Source: Saprospiraceae bacterium
GTDB lineage: Bacteria; Bacteroidota; Bacteroidia; Chitinophagales; Saprospiraceae
Assembly (NCBI GenBank): GCA_020630495.1
Contig: JAHDBH010000014.1
Location: 2,527-52,406 of the forward strand
Direction: 5' to 3'
Length of the DNA stretch: 49,880 nucleotides
Under the pieces are notes generated by a model that did not search any database, was not told the DNA's origin, and saw only the letters and a list, made by a program, of their open reading frames with translations. Positions 42,128 to 49,880 of the stretch are shown one piece after another. The position numbers were made by a program, and so were the translations under genes. How positions within the stretch are numbered: position 1 is the first letter of the stretch; every line of letters starts with the position of its first letter.

Positions 42128-43759
42128 TCATCGTCCTGCCACCATCACAGAGCCATGAGTAATCGCCTGACCCTCATAGCTAAGCACCCATGGATACCAC
42201 CCAGGCGCATAGGAGCTCACATCGATACTGTACTGTATAGCTGATAGTGCAGGTATATGATGCATACGCTGCCCAGACGGTGAATATAGAGAGTACGAAC
42301 AGCTCGCACAATATTCATCAAGCCTTAGTTTCACAAGATCTGATACCGGATTAGGAAAAATGCTAAACTGGAGATTGAGATCAAGTTCAGGCAGATCTAT
42401 GATGCTAGTGATGATCTGATCATATCCCTCACAGTCGGGCTCCAGACAACCATCAGAGTCTACTCGTAATAGCCATACATCATAGTCCTGATAAACATCA
42501 CCATCCTGTAGGAGCGTATCTGTATTTGCCCCTACAGCCATGATATCTCCATCGGGCAACTCGAGGACTTGCAATAATCCGCCATCTTCCTTGCTACTAT
42601 CAAATTCATAGTCGCTCGCGATATTGATATATTTTCTCGACCAAAGTAACTCACCATCTGGTGACAATCGAAAGAGCCATCCTGTACTCGCCGTAGTACT
42701 TCTTTCAAGAATACCCGTACCTGCACCTATGATATCTCCATTCTTTGCCAGTGTCAAATTATTGATAGTAAGCTGACTGAAGAAAGGATGAGTATCATCA
42801 AAGATGAATGTCCATAAAACTTCTCTATCAGCACCAAAGCGCGAAACTTGTGCGCTGTTACGTCTGCGATGCGCCCTGATCATATCACCATTAGCGTCTA
42901 TCTGTAGACCTACATGTCCTGGAACATAGGGAGACATCTCGGATGGTAATCGCTGTTGCCACAGGATCTCTCCATCTGTATTTATATACCATGTAAGATA
43001 GTCTTGATTACGATTATTAACCCACCAGCGGGACTCTACTGCCTGCAAGTAAACCGTACTGTCTGCTTGTGGATGACTAAAGATAAATTGAAATTGTTGT
43101 TGATCAGGGCGAGTCCATACGATTGTATCCCACAGAATGCCTCCATCCGAAGTGTCTATGCTCATCAGCCAATTAGCAGGTCTCTCCGCACTCCAGAAAC
43201 TACTAATCAACAGATTACCATCAGCCATCATGCTAATCATTCTTGGTTGAATATGAAATGAGTCGACGCCTCGCACCGTATCTGGCAGCCCATAAGTCCA
43301 TTCTCTATCGAATTCCCATGCCGCGTCGTCATCACGTATCACCCTAAACAGGTAGAGCAAACTGTCAGTATCTGGTGACGGATGGCCGATATAGTAGATC
43401 TGATCATCTACTTTGACCGCTTCTTGATAAGCACTGGCGCGTATGTTCTCGAAAGTTGACACATTCAATACGTCACCCGATCCATCGACTTCTAGTAGAT
43501 GCTGACATGAGAGAAGTGTACTACACCTGCTAGATACAGATATCAAGGTGACGTCTCTATCAGCATCATACCACATCTGTTTACCACCATCAAAGTAGCC
43601 TAGCTTGTATGTCTTGCTGAACTCGACCTGCGAGTGTAGCTCGGTGGTCGCAAGCATGAGTCCAACGATTAAAATGATATTGAACTTCACAGATGAAGAA
43701 TAGAACCTGTCTCTCCAAAGTCCGAGTGGATAGACTATCGAGCAGAAAGCCATCATCAT
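42128..43759 (-). CDS. Secreted protein with T9SS type A sorting domain
   Basis: A 543-residue protein. The N-terminus has a long n-region, then a hydrophobic core (NIILIVGLMLATTELHSQ), consistent with a signal peptide cleaved after HSQ near residue 44; a downstream GTG could be the real start. The mature part has repeated blades with SPDGELLWSRKY, DANGDMIRAHRR, NTDGEILWQQRL and VDSDGCLEPDC, suggesting a beta-propeller or PQQ-like repeat fold. The last 80 residues (FSIFPNPVSDLVKLRL ... APGWYPWVLSYEGQAITHGSVMV) are a T9SS type A sorting domain. No catalytic motif is recognised. It is divergent from the beta-oxidation operon. Confidence 0.8.
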   Translation of the reverse strand: MMMAFCSIVYPLGLWRDRFYSSSVKFNIILIVGLMLATTELHSQVEFSKTYKLGYFDGGKQMWYDADRDVTLISVSSRCSTLLSCQHLLEVDGSGDVLNVSTFENIRASAYQEAVKVDDQIYYIGHPSPDTDSLLYLFRVIRDDDAAWEFDREWTYGLPDTVRGVDSFHIQPRMISMMADGNLLISSFWSAERPANWLMSIDTSDGGILWDTIVWTRPDQQQFQFIFSHPQADSTVYLQAVESRWWVNNRNQDYLTWYINTDGEILWQQRLPSEMSPYVPGHVGLQIDANGDMIRAHRRRNSAQVSRFGADREVLWTFIFDDTHPFFSQLTINNLTLAKNGDIIGAGTGILERSTTASTGWLFRLSPDGELLWSRKYINIASDYEFDSSKEDGGLLQVLELPDGDIMAVGANTDTLLQDGDVYQDYDVWLLRVDSDGCLEPDCEGYDQIITSIIDLPELDLNLQFSIFPNPVSDLVKLRLDEYCASCSYSLYSPSGQRMHHIPALSAIQYSIDVSSYAPGWYPWVLSYEGQAITHGSVMVAGR

Positions 43760-43960
43760 AGCAAATGTGTTTATGTATTGACTTTGAAAATCTCGTAAGG
43801 GTACAAGTTACATCTTTCTCATTTGCCAGTGCTTCTAAATACCGGCTTAGTCATAGAATTTACTCGGGGTGATATAAATGGGCCTGGCCTCTTTCCCGTA
43901 CGAGCGAACAAAGAACACCGTACTTTTATCGGACAATACATCAAAAACTCGGATAATACG

Positions 43961-46339
43961 ATGACCATAAGAATCAGCAAAGTTGCCGTCCTCGGCTCGG
44001 GAGTCATGGGTAGCGCACTCGCTTGCCACCTCGCCAACTGCGGGTATGAAGTACTCATGCTAGACATCTTACCCAAGGGTGATGATGTCCGCGACCGCAA
44101 TGCCGTGGCTAAGCAAGCGCTCAAGACAGCCATGAAGTCTAAGCCAGCACCACTCTATCACAAGGACTTCGCTAAGCGCATCACGCTCGGCAACTTTGAC
44201 GATGATCTGCATCGCATCTCCGAGTGCGACTGGATCCTAGAGGCCATCGTAGAGCGACTCGACATCAAGAATTCACTCTACGAGAAAGTCGAGAAACATC
44301 GCCGTCCAGGGACCATCGTCAGTAGTAATACCTCAGGTATACCTATCCATATGATGGCTGAGCCACGAAGCGAGGATTTCAAGAAGCACTTCCTTGGCAC
44401 ACACTTCTTCAATCCGCCGCGCTATCTCAAGTTGCTCGAGATCATACCTACGCCAGATACCTCTGAGGATGTCATCAAGGCCATGGAGCAGATAGGCTCC
44501 GTGCAGCTGGGTAAGACAGTGGTACACTGCAAAGACACACCCGCCTTTATCGCCAATCGCATAGGCGTATTTGCCATGAGCAAAATCTACCAATTTGCTG
44601 AGGAGCTCGGGCTGGATGTCGTCACTGTAGATAAGCTCACAGGACCAGGCCTTGCCCGACCCAATACGGGTACATTCCGCCTGGGAGATCTGGTCGGTCT
44701 AGATGTAGCCGACAAGGTCATCAAAGGTGTCCAGCAGAATGCTCCTCATGACAAGGAAGTGCAGCAAGTACAGTCTACCAAAGCAATGCGCCATCTGCTG
44801 GACAATGGTTTCTTGGGAAATAAGACAGGTCAGGGTTTCTTCAAGAAAACCAAAGAGAAAGATGATAAGGGTCGCAGCATCATCCTGGGACTCAACCTAG
44901 AGACGCTCGAGTACGAGCCGCGTCAGCGCGTGGAGATGGATAGTCTCAAGCAAGTAAAGATGCAAGAGGATGTGCTCAAGCGCATCAAAGCCCTCTACGC
45001 AGCAGATGACAAAGGAGGACAGCTGGTAAAAAAATCCTTACTGCATCTATGGGCCTACGCCGCTCATCGCATTCCAGAGATCTCTGACGATATATATAGT
45101 GTCGACCGCGCGATGCGCACGGGTTTTGGCTGGGACTATGGACCCTTTGAGTACTGGGACATGATCGGTCTGGAAGATACTCTTGACGACATCAAAGCAG
45201 AAGGTCTCACACTAGCCCCATGGGTAGAGAAGATGATGCAAGATGGTCACAAGACATTCTACAAGACCGAAGGTCAGGCGCAGATGGCCTTCGACCCCAT
45301 TGACCATCACATGGCGCTGGTGCCAGAGAGCGACAAACTCATACGACTGGATAGAGTCAGGAGCGCACAAGCAGCCGTCTACAGTAATGATGAGATCACG
45401 CTACATGACATAGGAGACGGCGTGCTCTGCCTAGAGTATACAAGCAAGATGAACGCTATAGGCGAAGGCATCCTGCGAGGCACCCAAGAGGCTATACGTA
45501 TCGCTGAAGAAGACGGCTGGAAAGGACTCGTCATCGCAAATGATAGCAAAAACTTCACCGTAGGTGCTAATCTGATGATGGTGGGTATGATGGCATTTCA
45601 GAAGCAGTGGGACCAGCTGGATGATGCCGTGTCGCTCTTTCAGCAGACAAGTATGAGGTGTCGCTATAGCAGTATACCAGTGGTAGCAGCCACACAGGGA
45701 TATGTATTCGGTGGTGGCTGCGAGTTTACCATGCACTGCGACTCCGTGATCGCCGCCAGCGAAAGCTACATCGGCCTGGTGGAAGTGGGCGTGGGACTGC
45801 TGCCAGGTGGTGGTGGTACCAAGGAATTTGCCTTGCGCGCCAGCGATGACTTTGCCAATGATGAGATCAAGGTCAACCATGTCCTGGATCGCTTCAAGAC
45901 CATCGCTATGGCGTCTGTAGCTACCTCAGCGGATGAAGCCTTCAGCATGGGATATCTTGATCACCGCAAAGACGAGCGGATCATCAATGCAGATCATCGC
46001 ATAGGAGAAGCGAAGAAGAAAGTACTCGCGCTCGCAGAGGATTACGTAGCACCAGTGATGCGCAGTGACGTACACGTGCTAGGACGAGCAGGCATGGCTA
46101 CCCTACTTGCAGCGGCGCACAGTCTTAAGCTAGGCAGGTATGCCACAGATCACGATATCGTCATCGCCCAGAAAGTAGCTCACGTACTCTGTGGAGGCGA
46201 TCTCAGCGCTCCCCAGGACGTCAGCGAAAAGTACCTTCTAGATATCGAGCGAGAGGCATTTATCAGTCTATGCGGTGAGGCGAAAACACTCGAGCGTATC
46301 CAGCATATGCTAGAAAAAGGCAAGCCTCTTCGTAATTAA
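43961..46339 (+). CDS. 3-hydroxyacyl-CoA dehydrogenase/enoyl-CoA hydratase fusion (FadN-like)
   Basis: A 792-residue fatty-acid oxidation enzyme. Order is HAD first, ECH last, as in Bacillus FadN and opposite to E. coli FadB. The NAD-binding motif VAVLGSGVMGSALACHL (9-25) opens it; FLGTHFFNPPRYLKLLEIIP and the two HAD C-terminal segments follow. The hydratase part (about 520-720) has the oxyanion segment NFTVGANLMM and GYVFGGGCEFTMHCD with the first catalytic Glu (CEF), and GLVEVGVGLLPGGGGT with the second. The ATG at 43961 begins the protein directly before the Rossmann motif; an upstream start at 43823 would add an implausible leader. The thiolase gene follows after 27 bp, so the two form a beta-oxidation operon. 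Confidence 0.93.
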   Translation: MTIRISKVAVLGSGVMGSALACHLANCGYEVLMLDILPKGDDVRDRNAVAKQALKTAMKSKPAPLYHKDFAKRITLGNFDDDLHRISECDWILEAIVERLDIKNSLYEKVEKHRRPGTIVSSNTSGIPIHMMAEPRSEDFKKHFLGTHFFNPPRYLKLLEIIPTPDTSEDVIKAMEQIGSVQLGKTVVHCKDTPAFIANRIGVFAMSKIYQFAEELGLDVVTVDKLTGPGLARPNTGTFRLGDLVGLDVADKVIKGVQQNAPHDKEVQQVQSTKAMRHLLDNGFLGNKTGQGFFKKTKEKDDKGRSIILGLNLETLEYEPRQRVEMDSLKQVKMQEDVLKRIKALYAADDKGGQLVKKSLLHLWAYAAHRIPEISDDIYSVDRAMRTGFGWDYGPFEYWDMIGLEDTLDDIKAEGLTLAPWVEKMMQDGHKTFYKTEGQAQMAFDPIDHHMALVPESDKLIRLDRVRSAQAAVYSNDEITLHDIGDGVLCLEYTSKMNAIGEGILRGTQEAIRIAEEDGWKGLVIANDSKNFTVGANLMMVGMMAFQKQWDQLDDAVSLFQQTSMRCRYSSIPVVAATQGYVFGGGCEFTMHCDSVIAASESYIGLVEVGVGLLPGGGGTKEFALRASDDFANDEIKVNHVLDRFKTIAMASVATSADEAFSMGYLDHRKDERIINADHRIGEAKKKVLALAEDYVAPVMRSDVHVLGRAGMATLLAAAHSLKLGRYATDHDIVIAQKVAHVLCGGDLSAPQDVSEKYLLDIEREAFISLCGEAKTLERIQHMLEKGKPLRN

Positions 46340-46366
46340 ATCACACCACATACAGACATCACAGAT

Positions 46367-47539
46367 ATGAACGCATATATAGTAAAAGCATACAGATCCG
46401 CCGTGGGAAAGGCCAAGCGAGGCGGCTTCCGATTTATGAGAAGCGACGACCTAGCCGTCCGCATCATACAGCATATGGTCAAGGATACTCCCGAGCTAGA
46501 TCCAGCACTGGTAGATGATCTACTGGTAGGATGTGCCAATCCCGAGGGAGAGCAAGGCCTACAGATCGGCAGACAGATCAGTGTCCGCTCACTGGGCAAG
46601 CCTGTCCCTGGCGTCACGGTCAATCGATACTGCGCCAGCGGCCTAGAAACCATATCCATGGCTGTGGGCAAGATCGCTGCAGGCATGGGAGAGATCTACA
46701 TCGCGGGTGGTACAGAGAGTATGTCCATGATACCCATGACAGGATACAAACTCGCACCTAGCTATGAGGTGGCTAGCGACACGCCCGACTATCTTGTAGG
46801 TATGGGACTTACTGCGGAGGCCGTTGCCGGCAAATACGAGATCAGCCGAGAGGACCAGGACGAGTTTGCCTACAATTCTCATCGCAAAGCAGCAGAGGCA
46901 CAAGACAAAGGCCTCTTCCAAGACGAAATCGTGCCCGTGGACGTGCATCATGTCTATGTAGAGAATGATGAGAAGCAAGAGGCCAACTACACCGTGAGCA
47001 AAGATGAGGGCGTACGCCGCGATACCTCTGTGGAGGCGCTTAATCGCCTCAGACCAGTATTTGCTCAGGGCGGTAGTGTGACAGCGGGAAACTCTTCGCA
47101 GACCAGTGATGGAGCGGCATTTGTGCTGGTGATGAGCGAGCGCATGGTCAAGGAGCTTGGCTTGTCACCGATCGCCAGATTGGTCTCTTGCAGCGTGGCT
47201 GGTGTAGATCCTATATACATGGGTATAGGCCCCTGCGCCGCCATCCCCAAAGCTCTCAAGCAAGCTGGTCTGCAACTGGATGATGTAGATCTGATAGAGC
47301 TCAATGAGGCATTCGCTGCCCAGTCTCTCGCTGTGATCAGAAAGGCGGGACTGGACCCGAGCAAGGTCAATGTCAACGGTGGCGCCATAGCTCTAGGCCA
47401 TCCACTGGGATGCACAGGAGCCAAGCTGAGTACACAGCTATTCGCTGAGATGAAGCGTCAGGGATCACGCTACGGCATGGTCACTGCCTGTGTAGGCGGC
47501 GGTCAAGGCATAGCAGGCATCTACGAGAATCTACAGTAG
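46367..47539 (+). CDS. Acetyl-CoA acyltransferase (thiolase)
   Basis: A 390-residue degradative thiolase that cleaves 3-ketoacyl-CoA. Active-site residues are C89 (VNRYCASGLE), H345 (ALGHPLGCTGAK) and C375 (TACVGGGQG). The length fits FadA. It acts after the FadN-like fusion just upstream, which makes hydration, dehydrogenation and thiolysis contiguous; no acyl-CoA dehydrogenase gene is present here. The helicase gene starts 5 bp after its stop. Confidence 0.93.
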   Translation: MNAYIVKAYRSAVGKAKRGGFRFMRSDDLAVRIIQHMVKDTPELDPALVDDLLVGCANPEGEQGLQIGRQISVRSLGKPVPGVTVNRYCASGLETISMAVGKIAAGMGEIYIAGGTESMSMIPMTGYKLAPSYEVASDTPDYLVGMGLTAEAVAGKYEISREDQDEFAYNSHRKAAEAQDKGLFQDEIVPVDVHHVYVENDEKQEANYTVSKDEGVRRDTSVEALNRLRPVFAQGGSVTAGNSSQTSDGAAFVLVMSERMVKELGLSPIARLVSCSVAGVDPIYMGIGPCAAIPKALKQAGLQLDDVDLIELNEAFAAQSLAVIRKAGLDPSKVNVNGGAIALGHPLGCTGAKLSTQLFAEMKRQGSRYGMVTACVGGGQGIAGIYENLQ

Positions 47540-47544
47540 TAGCG

Positions 47545-49422
47545 TTGACACCAGAGAAGCGCCTGCTAGGGCTCATAGACGCCGTAGAGGCAGAGCGAGA
47601 AGCCGAGAGAAAATACTTCCTGAGCCTTTCTGCCCAAAAAACTATGGCAGAGAAAGTAGAGGCTGGCGTGGCATGGTATCCCTTGGAATTTGTCAAGTCA
47701 CACTTCACTATAGGTGAGGCGGTGGAGATCCATGTGCGACGCACCAGTCCTCCACAGAGCCACAAGTTTAAAAGTGGTGTGGGCTGTCAGCTGAGTCTGC
47801 ATGGCTCCAGCCAACAGTCATACAAGGGCACGGTCTCATTTGTCCGAAAGGACACCATGGGAATCATCCTATCCTCAGAGGTCTATTCCCTCCAGCAGAT
47901 CCCGTCCAATGTACGCATGAGTGTGGAGCAGATCTACGATGAGCGACCCTATCAGGTCATGAAGTACGCCGTGGAGCAAGTCATGGAATCGGACTCTCCC
48001 AGGATCCAGTATCTCAGCTCCTGCATCACCGATCGAGTGAGCCCTGAGGCTGATGATCTGCAAAATCCCGCTGGCAACTACGGTCTCAATCCAAGCCAAA
48101 ATCAAGCGCTACAAGCGGCCAAAGACTGCGACTATATCTCCATCATCCACGGTCCGCCAGGTACAGGTAAGACGACGACGCTGGTGAGACTGATCAGAGA
48201 AATCTGTGAGACAGAGAGCCAAGTACTCGTGTGTGCTGCGAGCAATAGTGCGGTGGATCTGCTGGCGATAAGATTGCACGAGATAGGTCTGCGGACCTTG
48301 CGCATGGGCAATGTGACGCGCATAGCAGACGCCGCTAGCGAACTCACACTTGCCGAGCAGGCCCGCAATCACAGCGAATGGGGCAATATCAAAAAAATAA
48401 GAATCGAGGCAGCCGAAGCCCGTCGCCAAGCCGAGGTCTACAAGAGAAAATATGGTCAGAGTCAACGCAATCAGCGACGCATGCTCTATCAAGAGTCTAA
48501 GGATCTCAATCGCTGGGCTCGCGATCTCGAGGACAAGATCACCTCGCAGGTACTCGATGGCGCTCAAGCCGTGTGTACCACGCTCATAGGTCTGAGTACA
48601 AAGCAGATGCGTGATATGCGCTTCAAGACGGTCGTGATCGATGAGGCGAGTCAGGCGCTGGAGCCAGAGTGCTGGAACGCTATCTTGAGAGCCGATCGGG
48701 TCATCCTAGCTGGTGATCATATGCAGCTGCCGCCTACGGTAAAGTCGCCCGAAGCTCTCGCCATGGGACTGAGCGAGACGATTCTGGATCGCATGAGTCA
48801 ACTGCCATCCATCAGTCATCTGCTCACCGTGCAGTATCGTATGCATCACCTACTGCATGCTTATAGCAATCAGAGGTTTTATGATGGGAAGCTAGTCTCG
48901 CATGAGTCCAATCACGATCGCAAACTGGATGACGAGCCGCTCGTCATTATTGATACCAGTGGGTGTGGATTTGAGGAGGAGATATCAGAGCAGACGCTGA
49001 GTAAAAGCAATCCGGGAGAGATCTTTCTGCTGGAGGAATTTCTATTGCAGGCGCGAGGTGGCTGGCAGGATGTGAGCATCGGCATCATCAGTCCATACGC
49101 TCAGCAGGTGCGCGCTTTGAGAGGCCGCGTAGAATCGGAGGACGTGTATCGCGGTCTGGATGTGGAGGTGCAGACGATTGATGGTTTTCAAGGGCAGGAG
49201 AAAGATGTAATCATTCTGTCCATGGTGCGTAGCAACGATCGGCGGGAAATTGGATTTCTGCAGGATGAGCGACGATTTAATGTTGCCATCACCCGAGCCA
49301 AGCAAAAGCTGGTGGTCATCGGTGATTTCAGTACCTTGAGCAGTGCTGATCTGTATGAGGACTATGCCGCTTTCGCGGAAATGCGTGGCAGCTACCGCAG
49401 CGGCTGGGAATACATGTCTTAA
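47545..49422 (+). CDS. SF1 helicase (IGHMBP2/SMUBP-2 and AAA_11/AAA_12 type)
   Basis: A 625-residue superfamily 1B-like helicase. Motif I is HGPPGTGKTTTLVRL (near 202-216), motif II VVIDEASQALEP (near 363-374), motif III GDHMQLPPT, motif IV QYRMHHLL, motif V TIDGFQGQEKDVIILSMVRS and motif VI NVAITRAKQKLVVIGD. The N-terminal 190 residues contain an OB-like beta region before motif I, as in the IGHMBP2/Upf1 family. The start is a TTG at 47545, 5 bp after the thiolase stop; the first ATG lies about 33 codons later. No family member of this kind is known to take part in beta-oxidation, so the link is probably operon contact only. Confidence 0.88.
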   Translation: MTPEKRLLGLIDAVEAEREAERKYFLSLSAQKTMAEKVEAGVAWYPLEFVKSHFTIGEAVEIHVRRTSPPQSHKFKSGVGCQLSLHGSSQQSYKGTVSFVRKDTMGIILSSEVYSLQQIPSNVRMSVEQIYDERPYQVMKYAVEQVMESDSPRIQYLSSCITDRVSPEADDLQNPAGNYGLNPSQNQALQAAKDCDYISIIHGPPGTGKTTTLVRLIREICETESQVLVCAASNSAVDLLAIRLHEIGLRTLRMGNVTRIADAASELTLAEQARNHSEWGNIKKIRIEAAEARRQAEVYKRKYGQSQRNQRRMLYQESKDLNRWARDLEDKITSQVLDGAQAVCTTLIGLSTKQMRDMRFKTVVIDEASQALEPECWNAILRADRVILAGDHMQLPPTVKSPEALAMGLSETILDRMSQLPSISHLLTVQYRMHHLLHAYSNQRFYDGKLVSHESNHDRKLDDEPLVIIDTSGCGFEEEISEQTLSKSNPGEIFLLEEFLLQARGGWQDVSIGIISPYAQQVRALRGRVESEDVYRGLDVEVQTIDGFQGQEKDVIILSMVRSNDRREIGFLQDERRFNVAITRAKQKLVVIGDFSTLSSADLYEDYAAFAEMRGSYRSGWEYMS

Positions 49423-49439
49423 TAGCTCCGACTTACGTG

Positions 49440-49880
49440 CTAAAAGTCCAGCAAGTTGATATCAAATATGAGTGGCTCTCCCGCTAGGATTCCATTGGTG
49501 GGATTGGAGCCATAGGCTAGTGCTGGGGGAACCAAGAGCGTGACTGTACCGCAGCGACCTACGAGTGGTATGCCAAGCTGCCATCCCTGTATGAGATTGG
49601 TCAGTGAAAAGCTTATAGCAGCATTACCATCAAAGCTGCAATCGTTCCTATAGTAGCCGACATAGTCCACGGTTACTCTTGCATCTGCGGCGGGTTTTTC
49701 CTCACTGCCCTCTTCTCTGATGACAAAGTACATACCATCGCTCGTACGCTCGGCAGCGAGACCGTTGTCCTGGAGATACTGTAGGATGAGCTCTTCGGCG
49801 CTCTGACCTGATGTGCTGCTCGGGCCTGGACACTGCGACTTAGTGAGTACACCAGGGAGATCGCAATCTGCTCCAGGCTC
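49440..49880 (-). CDS. FKBP-type peptidyl-prolyl isomerase, C-terminal part (cut by window edge)
   Basis: The frame is open from the window end to the stop at 49440, giving at least 146 residues. The visible part begins with a Cys-containing segment (ADCDLPGV), an IL QYL QDNGL helix and then the FKBP domain: VTVDYVGYYRNDCSFDGNAA, LIQGWQLGIPLVGRCGTVTLLVPPALAYG and PLIFDINLLDF. The aromatic pocket residues of active FKBPs are largely recognisable (Y of DYVGY, W of QGWQLG, Y of LAYG, F of IFDI), while the usual FDSS reads FDGN. The N-terminus, likely a lipoprotein or signal peptide, lies outside. The gene is convergent with the helicase, 17 bp apart. Confidence 0.85.
   Translation of the reverse strand, partial: EPGADCDLPGVLTKSQCPGPSSTSGQSAEELILQYLQDNGLAAERTSDGMYFVIREEGSEEKPAADARVTVDYVGYYRNDCSFDGNAAISFSLTNLIQGWQLGIPLVGRCGTVTLLVPPALAYGSNPTNGILAGEPLIFDINLLDF

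Overview
The window looks like a chromosomal segment of a Bacteroidota bacterium, most likely a marine or aquatic member of the Saprospiria (Lewinella/Saprospira-like). This is inferred from gene content. Two secreted proteins carry type IX secretion (T9SS) C-terminal sorting domains, and one of them is a roughly 4,900-residue protein rich in HYR domains. There is a bacillithiol deacetylase of the BshB1 type, a Bacteroidota-style HAD-ECH fatty-acid oxidation fusion, and several matches to the Bacteroidota promoter -7 element TAnnTTTG. No rRNA, tRNA, CRISPR array, prophage or insertion-sequence transposase was recognised.

Layout. 1-1293: a composite repeat block (8-bp tandem arrays inside a 154-bp repeat) and a small DUF559 nuclease-like gene, closed on the right by an inverted copy of part of the repeat. 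1294-4048 (-): a tightly overlapping rluD / LuxC-like acyl-CoA reductase / nth operon. 4121-6610 (+): a secreted M14 zinc carboxypeptidase with a palindrome embedded in its coding sequence. 6611-6790: a second 8-bp array. 6791-9557 (-): outer-membrane barrel protein, membrane protein, OsmC and a cNMP-binding/AlbA_2 fusion. 9596-12647 (+): acyl-CoA carboxylase carboxyltransferase, THUMP-type RNA methyltransferase, small exported protein. 12644-14765 (-): patatin, TonB_C-like protein and BshB1, joined by ATGA overlaps. 14852-15775 (+): sterol desaturase family protein. 15776-16481: about 700 bp without a convincing gene, ending in a strong terminator.

16482-31145 (-): the giant T9SS/HYR protein, with two lamin-tail domains inserted inside HYR units and a dockerin-like plus a cohesin-like segment near its C-terminus. 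31387-36628 (-): a five-gene unit that is the best candidate for an undescribed system. It encodes a cytosolic coiled-coil protein, a two-TM membrane coiled-coil protein with a PspA-like appearance, a membrane-anchored substrate-binding protein fused to a peptidoglycan-binding OmpA domain, an ABC permease with an extra C-terminal membrane segment, and an ABC ATPase. It could tether an importer-like ABC complex to the cell wall and link it to an envelope-stress scaffold; that is inference.

36746-38141 (+): hotdog thioesterase and YihY-family membrane protein. 38130-41701 (-): exbB-exbD-tonB-folC. 42128-43759 (-): a second T9SS cargo protein. 43961-49422 (+): FadN-like HAD/ECH fusion, thiolase and an SF1 helicase, a beta-oxidation operon with a helicase attached. 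49440-49880 (-): C-terminal part of an FKBP-type prolyl isomerase cut by the window edge.

Many neighbouring genes overlap by 4 bp (ATGA) or abut, so operons are compact and probably translationally coupled.
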